Of a stretch of DNA of 64,000 bases, positions 11,354 to 21,477 are shown piece by piece. Below the pieces are notes generated by a model. That model saw nothing but the letters and a program-made list of their open reading frames with translations, ran no database searches and was not told the origin of the DNA. The stretch spans positions 239,501 to 303,500 of the forward strand of contig CAMXCT020003746.1 of the NCBI GenBank assembly GCA_947184155.2, written 5' to 3'. The translations under genes were made by a program, and so were the position numbers. This stretch comes from Cladocopium goreaui (lineage: Eukaryota > Sar > Dinophyceae > Suessiales > Symbiodiniaceae). Every line of letters starts with the position of its first letter. Positions within the stretch are counted from its first letter, which is position 1.

Positions 11354-12111
11354 CTTAGATACACATATATATATAATATATAGTTTATTTTGTACATATA
11401 TATATATATTGTAAACATATATGTGTATATACTATGAATTATATATATATACATGTCAATAATTATGAATGTATATATATAATATGTAGTATATATATAT
11501 ACATACATAATTATGTATAAGTATATGTAAACAATCTAATTGTGTATATATATATATATATTGCAAGTCTTAAAGCTCGAAAACGACATGAAAGTAGTTC
11601 ATTAGTTCATTACTATTTAAGGAAGTTTAAAATGTGCTTGCCTTTTGAGGGGTTGCATTTAGCATTATAATCATATCATCCAACCCAAATGTCAAGTTCT
11701 GCATGATGCACGAATAGGCGGGATTTCAAGATGCAGACCTGTTTGCTCAAGAAACCAACCATTTTTCTGTTTTGCATTTCCAGCAAATGGCAGGCTACAG
11801 CTCAGCAACTCGCCGAGTAAGGATATATGGACATACTTATATGATTATCAAACAAAGTCTGTATAGCGTACATGATAGGGGGGCCAGTCATAAGTTTGTT
11901 TATAAGCCCTAATCTCTCTAGTTGTTTTCCCCCACGAGATTGGAGTTACTTGCCCCAACTTAGCAAACATACATGAGCTATAAATACGATAAATATCTAT
12001 CAATTATAAATCCCATTTAATCCCAGTTTTCTTGGTTCAATCCTATATAGTATCTACACAGAACAACTTAATTTAGCTATAGATATCGCTAGACGTGCGT
12101 TACTAGCACAG

Positions 12112-12218
12112 CCCTTTCGGTGCAGCCGTGCCGTGCCAAGGGTGCGCCAGCTGGGATGCTCTGGGTCTTCGGGCGATGTTTCAGAGACAGACCGCGCAAG
12201 CCACTAAGCCACCACCAG
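12112..12218 (+). CDS. Internal exon, unrecognised
   Basis: It is flanked by acceptor TTACTAGCACAG and a consensus donor CACCAG|GTAAAG. Two frames are open: one begins PFGAAVPCQGCASWDALGLR, the other LSVQPCRAKGAPAGMLWVFG. Base composition is clearly richer in G and C than the flanks. The splice sites make the exon likely, while the frame is unresolved. Confidence 0.55.
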
Positions 12219-12319
12219 GTAAAGAAAACGGCCTTTGGTGGGATCATACCTCGGCACAGGGGCTCAAATGTGAGCTAAAGTTTGAAAGCACTTGGCAACG
12301 ATCAATAGATTAACCATTA

Positions 12320-12430
12320 CAGTTGTGGCCCTTAACAGTTGTAGTTATAAATATATATATATATAATGATATGTAACCTGAGCTGTGAAGTTCTAATTCC
12401 ATTTATAGCTGTTAAGGGCCATAACTGTAG
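12320..12430. mobile_element. Family B element
   Basis: Ends CAGTTGTGGCCCTTAACAG and CTGTTAAGGGCCATAACTG are good inverted repeats of about 19 bp; AG follows immediately (CTGTAG). The centre has an AT dinucleotide run. Confidence 0.7.
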
Positions 12431-12585
12431 AGTAGATATATCTAATATCTAATATCTACATTGGGTTACAAACCAAGTGATAACTATAGGATACATCGGC
12501 AAGTCAATGGACTGGCACTGGTTGAAGTGAAAATCTCAATCAGAAATCATATAGTTTTTTGTTTTCCCATTGCACTTCCTGAAAG

Positions 12586-12658
12586 CTTTCGCTTGATCCA
12601 AGTCGGGGGTAGAGGGGCAACGGCAAGGAAGGCAGTAATCACTGATGTTGGCAGATGA
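12586..12658 (+). CDS. Possible terminal exon
   Basis: Acceptor TTCCTGAAAG opens FRLIQVGGRGATARKAVITD then VGR and TGA at 12656-12658, with GC-rich third positions. Short and unrecognised; the minus strand is also partly open. Confidence 0.35.
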
Positions 12659-13439
12659 TTTACACTGCAGTAAATTAACTACACAATATATTATATGGAA
12701 AACAACCATGGAATTCCAAAAGAAGACAATCTACAAATAGTTGATGTTTATGGATATTCCATATCATTCCATATCTATCTTTATTTACTGGAGAGTAGAT
12801 TCGCAAACAAAGTCTGGAATGAAAGTTATTATGTTCCACTGTAAAATGAAGCGACACAACTATGAGAAGGCTGCAACATCAAAACAACTGACACTGGCGC
12901 AGCAATGAACTGAGCTTTTTGGCGTCATCATCCATTTGGCACCTTCGCTTTTGAAAAAAACGGACAGTAAACTAGGATAATCCTATTTCTCCATGGTATT
13001 GACGTATTTTTAGATACATGTATTTTCCTAGTTGACTTTCCGTTTTTTCCAGGAAATGTATCCCATGTAGATGTAGGTAAACTAATAACATCTACTAACT
13101 TTTATGTAGGCGCTACTATTTTTAATCCTATTTCTTGGATTGAAGATGTATCAAACTCATTAAAGCCACCATCCCAAGCTAGTGGCTATATCCTCCAATT
13201 CATAGTAATCAACTCCCCAGATATTTCATGGCAGATCCTCATTTCTGGTGGTTGAATCATGATTCCTTGCTGCAAAAAATCAATCTTTGTTTTACCCTCT
13301 AACTAACAGTTCGCTATTAGAAATGGCCATGGAAATAGTTGATTCACCCATTAATAGCATGGTGGATCTTTCCATAGTTTTTGGTATGTTTACCAGGGGG
13401 TACAGCTAAATCCTCATTTCTGGTGGTTGTAACCACCAT

Positions 13440-13625
13440 GATTTGTTGGAAAACTGGAACAGCCAAGGCGAAAATGCCAGGTCTCCCACTCGCGAACCCA
13501 CGGACCCAGCTAGGGGCCAGACCCACTTCCGCAGTTCCATACCATTGGTAGGTGCGATAGGCCTAGGCAAAAAGGGCGAGCCCTCAGGAGCCCTTGAGCG
13601 GAGCCGTCTTGGAGAAGTTTTTTCC
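13440..13625. CDS. Exon-like island, strand unresolved
   Basis: The GC-rich block is open in one frame on each strand: minus RRLRSRAPEGSPFLPRPIAP followed by MELRKWVWPLAGSVGSRVGD, plus EPTDPARGQTHFRSSIPLVG. Neither strand shows a strong donor. It is almost certainly exonic, but strand and ends are open. Product not recognised. Confidence 0.4.
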
Positions 13626-14173
13626 GTAAAAACAACGAAGATATTCCACTTGGGATTTAACCGAAAACTGGAGGCTAATGGTTGATTTATCTGACATGTT
13701 TTTTTCATGAAACGAAAAAGGAATTTAACATCCCCGCTTGGTGCACCTCTCCACCCGGAGCCAAGGTTTCCGCCAGAAAACGAGCTGAATCCCTAGTAAC
13801 CAAGGTTCATGTAACCAGGGGCTGAAAAGGGGTACCTTACATACACAACATTTTCAGATTATTTTTAAGATAAAGGCCGTCCCAACGGGTAAAACTTAGG
13901 TCCCAACATACCAGCAAAAAAATGCATGGCTTCAAACATTTCCCCAGAAACCATTAAAAAAAAAGACGAACAAATTGCGTCGGTGTTTTTTCCGCGACCA
14001 AAACCAGAAACCGAATCTGGTTCCAAAAGAATGTTCCCAAAACACGGGCTCAACAAAAAATGCTTTTCAAATCCTCCGAAATATCCTAAATAGTGATTTG
14101 ATATATTTGCTTTTTTTCCAGAGAATAAATACCAGCAAAAAATGTGGTTTCAAAAGCTTGAATGCATTTTTTT

Positions 14174-14575
14174 CTATCGAGATGCTGCCCGGACATTGCT
14201 CATGCGAACGATCTCGGCATGGATCGTTTTCCTATATTGCTCCTTGTTTCTGATTTTGCCGTGCTTGGTCGAAAAGTAGCTGGCTGCCCGCTCGAGGATT
14301 TCGGTCCACCGCAGGCCTGTGTAAGTCTGACCTGCTTTCGGGTTCTTGAGCTTGACATGACAACCCCGTCTACGATCGGAACTCCTGTTCCACGATGAAC
14401 CTCAAGTAGCCGCTGCATTTCTTGTCGGATCACTGCGTCGCCCTTCTTGAATCGATCGAAGTCGCGTCGAAGCGCAGCAATGAGCTTCTTGCCTCTGCTT
14501 TCCTCAGCACTTTTCTCAGGAGGAATCAACTTCCTGCCCTCATCTACCACCCTGGATCCTAGGTTTTCACTCCGT
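14174..14575 (-). pseudogene. Basic protein C-terminal exon with an internal frame break
   Basis: Acceptor TTTCTGCAG at 14576 opens RSENLGSRVVDEGRKLIPPE, then KSAEESRGKKLIAALRRDFD, RFKKGDAVIRQEMQRLLEVH and RGTGVPIVDG. A second frame then takes over: KNPKAGQTYTGLRWTEILER and AASYFSTKHGKIRNKEQYRK, ending VRAASR at TAG (14176-14174). Both halves have the same codon bias. The offset could be a 2-nt or 14-nt insertion (GTTGTCATGTCAAG would restore the frame if absent), an assembly error or true decay. Lysine and arginine rich, helical looking, no family recognised. Confidence 0.55.
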
Positions 14576-14719
14576 CTGCAGAAACCGGAACATAGATCCT
14601 AAATATCCATATTTAACTAAAGGATTTTAACATATTTAACTAAATACATGGTGGCTCATCCCGCGGATCGTACGTAGGTTAGTTCACCCTAGTTTTTCTG
14701 TTGTGGATTCATTTACTTG

Positions 14720-14824
14720 CTGGTTGGTGGTTTCAACCCCTCTGAGAAAAAAAAATATTAGTCAGTTGGGATGATTATTCCCAACTGAAAAAAAACAACA
14801 TTAATGTTCCAAACCACCAACCAG
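14720..14824. mobile_element. Family C introner
   Basis: Perfect ends CTGGTTGGTGGTTT and AAACCACCAACCAG. Possible TSD CTT(G/T) at 14716 and 14825, one mismatch. Confidence 0.75.
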
Positions 14825-14888
14825 CTTTGTCATACGTATCCCTCTAACAAAAGCAGGGACACAAACTACTGAAGATTCGTGGGATGAG

Positions 14889-15166
14889 CGAAGATATATC
14901 GAACTAGTTCGCGGGGTGAAACTAAATCAGCAAACATACAATGTGGGGCCCCCTAGTTATGTTTGTTGGTCTATGACCCCATCTAACTATAGTTATAACA
15001 TGTTATAACTACCATAAACCCTGGTTATTGTGGTTAGAAACCAACTTAGCTAACTATGGGGCCCCACATTGCAACTGCAGGGCACCAACTGAATCGAAGA
15101 GGGGCCGCCTATCGGCTCCCAAACTGGCATTCAAGTAGCCACAGAGGCCACAGAATCAGTGGATAA
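14889..15166 (+). CDS. Two exons joined in frame across a family A introner
   Basis: Exon 14889-14942 (reading RTSSRGETKSANIQ) and exon 15081-15166 (HQLNRRGAAYRLPNWHSSSH then RGHRISG, TAA stop at 15164-15166) are open. They join in frame if 14943-15080 is removed with donor CAAT|GTGGGG and acceptor AACTGCAG|GG. The intron is the family A element. The upstream boundary at GATGAG|CG is a guess. The product is unrecognised, basic and Ser/His rich at its end. Confidence 0.5.
14938..15080. mobile_element. Family A introner acting as an intron
   Basis: Ends ACAATGTGGGGCCCC and GGGGCCCCACATTGC are inverted repeats. The donor GT is inside the left repeat, and the acceptor CTGCAG lies 9 bp outside the right one. 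Confidence 0.7.
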
Positions 15167-15531
15167 TCGACGAAGGGGAGTTGGATCATGATGTAAATCC
15201 AAGAAGAAAGTATCACCAATCTTCAGAGAACTGGGTGGTGTAAACCATCCCAAAAATTCGTGAATTATTGAATATTCTTGGCTTTACCACATTGCTAACA
15301 TTTGAAAACGAGTACATCTTCCGAGATGTGGAGTGAGGTTCCTCAGGTGGCTATAGAAGGCACCTTTTTCGGCAGCCACTTGGCAGTTCACGGGATTAAC
15401 TCTTGGTAAATACCATACAAGAGGTATCCCTATTACAAGAGGTATGATATAGGGATGACATACGGGGTCATTGAGTGTCAATGCGTTCATCAATATCAAC
15501 ATATTATATATATACAATTAAATGGAATAGT

Positions 15532-15652
15532 ACACTTATGGCCATTGATTAGTTATAACTGGTTATTTCAATGGGATTATATATATATACATTCTATAAA
15601 TGGGGTGACTTGTTAGTACTTATAACTGGTATAACTCGGGCCACAACTGTAG
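15532..15652. mobile_element. Family B element, variant with CCATTTATAGAATG body
   Basis: Left end CACTTATGGCCATTG and right end CGGGCCACAACTGTAG. The body matches the B subtype seen at 23855, 29665 and 42004. Confidence 0.6.
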
Positions 15653-15846
15653 TAGAGATGAAGAATTGCTGGATTTCTCTAGGTTTCCACTGGGATCATC
15701 CAAGCTATGTAAACAGGAAGGGGCCCCAGTTCGTTCGCAAAGTTCACTAGGGTTTATAGGGGATAGTTAAGTTGGTTTATAACTACAATAGCTATGGTTT
15801 ATGGTAGATATAACTATAATATACTATAGTCAGATGGGTTTATAGG

Positions 15847-15954
15847 CCCATATGCGAACCATGGTGCTGGTATATTTGCCTACAAAACTGGGTGATTTTG
15901 TTCGGGCAAGGGCAAATGTTGGAACATATTCCAGCACCATGGTTCGCATATGGG
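15847..15954. mobile_element. Family F introner-like element
   Basis: CCCATATGCGAACCATGG and CCATGGTTCGCATATGGG are perfect inverted ends, extended inward by TGCTGG and CCAGCA. CTG|GTATATTTG and ATATTCCAG|CACC would be good splice sites (intron 15870-15934). A second copy lies at 48941. Confidence 0.75.
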
Positions 15955-16194
15955 AGGGGATATGATTATACCCTATGAATCCAAAAACTGTCTGAGAAGG
16001 TACTTAACCCCCTAAATCATACCCCAGTCGTACTTCCTAAGAAGGTACTTGGATCCATAGGAATAGTATACTATAGTGAGATGGGTTTATAAGCCAACTT
16101 ATAGATAGGGGGACTCCTGAAGACAGGTCCCCCAAATTATCTTCTATAGTCACGTCCATAGTCACATCAAACTTAATACCCAACTCGCCTCTAG

Positions 16195-16314
16195 TCAATA
16201 AGTTAAGTTAGTTTATAAGTTCAATCACTTGGGTTTATGGTAGTTACATCTACAGTTACTATGGTTTATAAACCAAATATAAACCAACTTACAACTGGGG
16301 GGGCACCACCTTGT
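16195..16314. mobile_element. Family A element, GGTGGTGCC subtype
   Basis: The right end GGGGGGGCACCACCTTGT is intact and the left end is decayed. The body carries GGTTTATGGTAGTTACATC and TATAAACCAACTTACAAC. Confidence 0.5.
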
Positions 16315-17126
16315 AATATCCAACTAGTCCGTAGTCGTAAACCAACTTACCCAAAAAGGCCACCTTGTAATGAACATCTCAAAACACAAGCCAAACAAAA
16401 GTGCCAATCTTATATAGATACCTCTGCCAAACAAAACTTAATTTTGAGCTGGATATGTGGTGCATATTATATATATATATATTGTATATATGAAAAAAAT
16501 AAATAAACAAATATATATATATAGCGAAGCTTGAAGTATCTAGATGAATCATAAGGATCCGCCAACCTGAAATACTTGGCCATTGGGATAGCTAGCCTTT
16601 TTCTCTTCCCAGCGTTTCAAGTTACGACGGCCATTGATGGCGTTATGATTTACCCGGATGATCAGTCCCGTTATGAGTGATTACAATGGCATTCAAATGG
16701 GATTTAAAGGTGAATTAATGGTTTAACATCCTTTAAATAGGTTATGAATTAAAATGGATTGGTTTAATAATGGGTTAACAATGGGGTTTAACATCCTTTA
16801 AATTGATTGGTTTAACAATGGGTCAACCATGGGATGATCATCGGCCGCTTTTTTTTGTCATCCTTACCCCCTCATTTTTGAAGTTTAAGTCCCAGATGTT
16901 CATGCTTAAATCAAACAAACCACAGTTTCGTAGTTTAGCCCCCCCGTTCTATTTCATAAAATCCATATGGCTATGAGTCAAAACCCTGGTACCCGGATGG
17001 TACCCTAAGTTGGTTTATGGATGTTTATTCCCCCAAAACATGGTAATACTATAGGTTTTGACCCATCCCCATATGTACAAATAGCAAATCACAGCATTCG
17101 TAGTTTAGCCCCCAATTCTGTTTTAC

Positions 17127-17552
17127 CGAGAAGTAGCAAATTCCTCCTCTTCAACTGAACCATTAAACATAACCCTGTCCCATCTCACTATTCTAGTTGG
17201 TTGATAGGATTCCCTAATATGGGCAAACCCAATGGCCGAGTAGTATAACTCCTTGCAATAACCAATCAACAATCTTTCAGCCACTATATCCCCATACTGT
17301 GGATGGAAGAGATCCTGCACCAGTTGGTAATTATTGGAAACTATGAAGCGCTACAAATAAATACAAATAATGGGACTGTTAAACCATTTACCCATCTACC
17401 AACTGGTGCAGGACTTCTTCCATCCACAGTAAGTTCAATAGTTTCACCCTCAATGAAACCCCTATTGATGGTTGCACAGCAAGCCCCCTTGAGGCCGTTG
17501 CAGAGACGGCGATGAAAATCAGGACGATAAACAGCAGCACCAAACCACCAAT
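17127..17552 (-). CDS. Two exons interrupted by a family E introner
   Basis: Exon 17552-17428 follows acceptor GCTGTGCCTCAG, and exon 17296-17127 ends at donor TCTCG|GTAAAAC. Removing 17427-17297 (GTGGATGG to ATCCACAG) joins them in a frame open for about 97 codons: WWFGAAVYRPDFHRRLCNGL, then GFIEGETIELT, then YGDIVAERLLIGYCKELYYS and NGSVEEEEFATS. An alternative frame in the first exon (IGGLVLLFIVLIFIAV) would be a membrane segment but stops four codons after the junction. The protein is not recognised. Confidence 0.55.
17297..17429. mobile_element. Family E introner
   Basis: CTGTGGATGGAAGA and TCTTCCATCCACAG are inverted ends. A second inverted pair, CCTGCACCAGTTGGTA, lies just inside. Donor and acceptor of the minus-strand intron fall in the terminal repeats. 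Related copies lie at 42970 and 48471. Confidence 0.75.
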
Positions 17553-17769
17553 CTGAGGCACAGCGCAGCAGGGTGAAGATATCTTGGAGTAAAAATACAA
17601 AAACTGTGGGAAACCCACTATAGATGGAGGTGCCAGGTGGGTCCCTCAAGATAGCTCAGTTGGGCCACATAAGTACAATTTCACTAGGGTTTATGGCATA
17701 TGGTAGTTATAGCTAGTTAGATGGGGTTATAAAACAATTTATAACATGTGGGATTTTCAGGATCTTAAT

Positions 17770-17871
17770 GGAGGTACGTTAGTACCATATTCTTGGCCAT
17801 ATTTTGTGGGAATATTCCCTGAAATTAAGCCCTCAAAAATAGGCCTTATAAATGGTCATTGAACGGAGGTG
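17770..17871. mobile_element. Family G element, right end decayed
   Basis: The left end is GGAGGTACGTTAGTACC. The body (GGCCATATTTTGTGGGAATA, CCCTCAAAAATAGGCCTTAT) is nearly identical to the G copy at 55269. The right end reads GAACGGAGGTG instead of GTACCTCC. Confidence 0.6.
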
Positions 17872-18391
17872 TCATGCATTTTTCCATGATGTATGGTAGT
17901 AATCAGTATCTGGCCTCTGGTAATGTGACAGTTTCCATGCTGACATGGTTGCCCCCCTTCATTTCCCATGATTTAGTGACCTCGCACTAGGATCAATCTG
18001 AATTATACAGATTGTACTCCCACTATCTCCCTTTATATTCTATGATACCACTAATGTTGATTAAACCCCCATGACTTTGTTAGTGACATCCAGCTTTTCA
18101 GAACCCACTGGATCAATTTTTCACCATTCATCCGCAGTTCCGAGAGTTAAACCCACCATTTTTTAGGGTGAAATTCGTCATCACAAGCGTTCAGTTGAGA
18201 TATAAGTGGCTTTTCAGTATGATCTATCGTATATATATATATATAACATGATATAAAAATATAGTTAATGGGGGTTATCAACCAATTTACAACTGCGGGG
18301 GGGAAGTAGCTGAAATCTGTCATAACTACAAGTTGACGTTTGGGTTGATGCTAGTTATAAACTATAGTTAGGTGTGGTTATAAACCAACTT

Positions 18392-18606
18392 ACCCGCTGG
18401 TTATTTGTTACATAGCCATGGTATAGATGGCCCATAGAAACATAGAAATAGATGGTTTACCTTTGAATAGCATGGTGAGTTTCCAAGGTGAGCTTAACAT
18501 AGCCATGGAAAATGGCCCATTTATAGATGGTTTACCTATTGAACATGGTGATTTTCCAGAGAAAAATGTTGGTTTTCCATGGCTATGTAACAAATAACCA
18601 GATGGT
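18392..18606. mobile_element. Long family D element nested in a family A remnant
   Basis: Ends ACCCGCTGGTTATTTGTTAC and GTAACAAATAACCAGATGGT give long inverted repeats (TTATTTGTTACATAGCCATG and its complement). At 215 bp it is twice the usual D length and has a second D-like palindrome inside. It splits an A-family sequence, since ATAAACCAACTTAC on the left continues with AACTATCTTGGGGGCCCC on the right. Confidence 0.65.
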
Positions 18607-18669
18607 AACTATCTTGGGGGCCCCAGATTGCAGGAACTGATCCGAACGTCGACCCCCGTTCGGGTTTAC

Positions 18670-18751
18670 CGTTGGCCAAAGAAACTCCCAGCGCCGCCAT
18701 GCGAAACCACTCCGGGTCGCTCCAACAGACGATCTCAGTGACACGATCAGA
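18670..18751 (-). CDS. Internal exon, unrecognised
   Basis: Acceptor CATGACAG and donor AACG|GTAAAC bound 82 nt that read SDRVTEIVCWSDPEWFRMAA then LGVSLAN in phase 0, with GC-rich third positions. Flanks are AT-rich. The decayed end of a family A element abuts its downstream side. Product not recognised. Confidence 0.6.
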
Positions 18752-18903
18752 CTGTCATGGTCAATATGGGGATGGTCGATATGGGGATGGGTCAAAACCC
18801 TGGTACCTAGTGAACCCCAAAATAGCTGGTAAATTGATGTTCATTCCCCTAAAAATGGTATTAATAGGTATTGATTCATACCCATATCATTATCATTATA
18901 GTT

Positions 18904-19034
18904 ACAAGGTGGTGCCCCAGTTCGTTAGCTAAGTTGGTTTATAGCTCCCATTTCACTATGGTTTATGGCAGATATAACGGACTAGTTAATGTGGTTTATA
19001 AACCAACAAACATAACTGGGGGGCCTCACAATGT
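18904..19034. mobile_element. Family A element, GGTGGTGCC subtype
   Basis: Ends ACAAGGTGGTGCCCCAGTT and AACTGGGGGGCCTCACAATGT. The complete body includes GCTAAGTTGGTTTATAGC. It overlaps two short AT-rich ORFs that I reject. Confidence 0.65.
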
Positions 19035-19436
19035 CCATTACAGTACATTACATGGTCAATTCAGAACATATCATTTTCATATCATGGTCAATGTCATTAT
19101 CAGTGGATTTACCCATTGAAAATGGTGGATTTACCCATTGAAAATTGCATATTTATAGTGGATTTGCCCATTAAAAATGGTGATTTTCCATAGTTTTTTC
19201 TATGTTTACCAGAGGGTATTCGACTCAAAGACTATTGGTCAATATGTTAAATTACCAGAGGGTATATGGAATTGGCATAAGAATGAAAACGTATGGTGAT
19301 AAAAATGGGATATAATTGGCATAAAAATGGGATATCATTATCATTATAGTTACGGAATATCCTTAAAATATCATAGGAATTATGGATGTTCATCCACCCA
19401 AAAATGGATAAACATGGTATATTTATAATAAATTAT

Positions 19437-19548
19437 CTGGTTGGTGGTATACCTACCCCTCTGAAAAATGATGGAGTTCGTCAGTAGGGATGATGATGTT
19501 CCCAATATATGGAAAGTCATAAAATTCATGTTCCAAACCACCAACCAG
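19437..19548. mobile_element. Family C introner with TSD ATTAT
   Basis: Ends CTGGTTGGTGGTAT and AAACCACCAACCAG. ATTAT precedes at 19432-19436 and follows at 19549-19553. Confidence 0.8.
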
Positions 19549-20740
19549 ATTATCATATATTATCATTGTAGTTATTTCAGTACTATAGTAATCCTATAAC
19601 TATCCATGACATTATGATGATTCATTATGATACCATTATGATAACTATAAGATGGATTTGCTTGAGGAACCACCAAAAAAGAAACATAGTCATGACATAG
19701 TCCCTATAGACTCCCAAGTAGTGGATTTCCTTTGGAGAAAATAAACAATCATCTTCAGCAAACCCAAGTGATATCAAATGCCCAGATGCAAAGTGTTCAA
19801 AACCCCTGTTGGTTGATGATTATAGGGGATTAGTGTCATTGGATTATATGGATTTGGGATTATAGCAACTAATGGAGTATATGGATTGTACTATATACAT
19901 ATATTGACTATTATATATATACAAACATATGAATTACTATGGATTGTACCAATCAATATATTGGGGTGATCATCATCCACCACGGGAGCAGTGACCCTGA
20001 TTGAGCAGATTTAGAGGGAATTTTGCCAATAAAATAGGATGTTTCACAGCCAAAAAGGGTGATATCAAGGAACCTGTGAATTGCGATTTCTTTCACAAGT
20101 TATACAAAAATGACATATACAAAGACAATATAGCTCAATAGGTTTATATAACTATATATATAATTATATATAATTATATATAATTATATATAATTATATA
20201 TATATATATGTCTTTCATCCTACAACTATACAAGGACATATAAACCTATTGAAAGCTTGACGTGAACCTCCCTACACTTGTGGTTTGCAGCAGGAAAAAC
20301 ATCATGCCACTTTTCCTTCTGAGAGGAACTCTGTTGGCTACCCAAAACTGACACATTCAGTTCATTCGGTTTCTGGCTGGCTAAACCTCAAAGTCGAGTT
20401 GGCTCAACATGTTAACACCATTAATTCCACTGAATTCCCATGTGTCTCCATTCTGATATCCATCTCTTTCCATTTCATTCCCGTCTATTCCATGTGTTTT
20501 TCCATTTCTGGATGTTCAAAACATGGTTGTCCAATGGGTTTTCAGTATTTTTCCCTGGGTTTTCCATGTTTTTCCCACCGTTTTGGCTGCCACCCCACGC
20601 CGCTTACGTCAGCCGCGCGCCGTTCGCCGTTACGCCAAGGCACCCCTCGGTCGAGGTCCCAGACCCAGTCGTTGGCACCGCTGCGGACGCAGTCGAAGAC
20701 CATGGAGGCGGTCAAGAGACAGAAAGGTGACAAATACCTG

Positions 20741-20910
20741 CAGTGATGGCCCAACTAACAGTTCTTTTAATGCCGGTTGGTGTACCTACCCCTCTGAAAA
20801 ATATGAGTTCGTCAGTTGGGATGATGATGTTCCCAATATATGGAAAGTCATAAAATTCATGTTCCAAACCACCAACCAGAATGGGTTTATAGTGATTCAT
20901 GACCTTGGAA
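20741..20910. mobile_element. Family B introner split by a family C introner
   Basis: The right end (minus view) GGGCCATCACTGCAG supplies the acceptor of the ASCH-gene intron. B sequence is continuous across the inserted C copy: CAGTTCTTTTAATG then ATGGGTTTATAGTGATTCAT. Confidence 0.65.
20773..20879. mobile_element. Family C introner nested in family B, TSD AATG
   Basis: Ends CCGGTTGGTGGTG and AAACCACCAACCAG. AATG at 20769-20772 is repeated at 20880-20883, showing insertion into the pre-existing B element. Confidence 0.8.
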
Positions 20911-21163
20911 TGTTGAGGAAAATTGGGGATTTCGTGATTCTGCCAAAGGATTTGTTCGAGGGTGATCTCTCCATACAATTTGCCATGCAGTGCCGCTGAT
21001 GGCAATTGCGATTTTTCCTCTCTTTGAGGTCGATGATCCTCTGATCTCCCAAGTCTTCTCACCATTCAACAACTTCAATGCCCACTTCTCCTTGACGATC
21101 AAAGCGCTCTTAGGCTCCGACATGGGCGCAAACCATCCAAAATTCTCTTGAAACCAGAAATTC

Positions 21164-21315
21164 GTAGGTAGTAGGTAGTAGGTAGTAGGTAGTAGGTAGT
21201 AGGTAGTAGGTAGTAGGTAGTAGGTAGTAGGTAGTAGTTAGTAGTTAGTAGTTAGTAGTTAGTAGTTAGTAGTTAGTAGTTAGTAGTTAGTAGTTAGTAG
21301 TTAGTAGTTAGTAGT

Positions 21316-21360
<45 letters not shown>

Positions 21361-21439
21361 GTAGTAGGTAGTAGGTAGTAGTAGTAGTAGGTAGTAGGTA
21401 GTAGGTAGTAGTAGTAGTAGTTAGTAGTAGCAGCAGCAT

Positions 21440-21477
<38 letters not shown>

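Larger units (their letters stand above)
15170..17120. other. Gene-free stretch holding B, F and A elements
   Basis: It contains family B (15532-15652), F (15847-15954, placed among decayed A-family sequence at about 15720-15850) and A (16195-16314) copies. It also holds short repeats GGTTTAACATCC at about 16715-16800 and AT microsatellites. No exon is supported. Confidence 0.5.
18760..20600. other. Mostly gene-free stretch with A, C and D remnants
   Basis: It holds a family A copy (18904-19034), D right-half fragments with two TACCAGAGGGTA ends at about 19100-19260, a family C copy (19437-19548) and an AT palindrome array at 20150-20208. A plus-strand ORF from 20285 overlaps the minus-strand exon at 20608 and is judged accidental. 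Confidence 0.5.
20608..21123 (-). pseudogene. ASCH-domain protein gene fragment with frameshift and nested introner intron
   Basis: The exon 21123-20904 starts MSEPKSALIVKEKWALKLLN and GEKTWEIRGSSTSKRGKIAI, the signature start of an ASCH domain (a small RNA- or ligand-binding beta fold; in the family the GxKTxExR stretch sits near the binding cleft). After one extra base near CTGCATGGC the family-like strand continues as GKLYGEITLEQILWQNHEIP and ends FPQHSK at donor AAG|GTCATG. An intron (20903-20738) made of a family B element holding a family C element follows. The next exon 20737-20608 reads MVFDCVRSGANDWVWDLDRG with very C-rich third positions and donor GAC|GTAAGC. Phases of the two exons do not match, so either a second lesion or a missed exon exists. 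Confidence 0.6.

Noticed and set aside
18871..19119. Plus-strand ORF over a family A element
   Set aside because: Most of it is A-element sequence, AT-rich in codon use.
20285..20746. 153-codon plus-strand ORF
   Set aside because: Its only GC-rich part is the reverse of the minus-strand exon 20737-20608, whose frame has far better third-position bias. The rest has no coding look.
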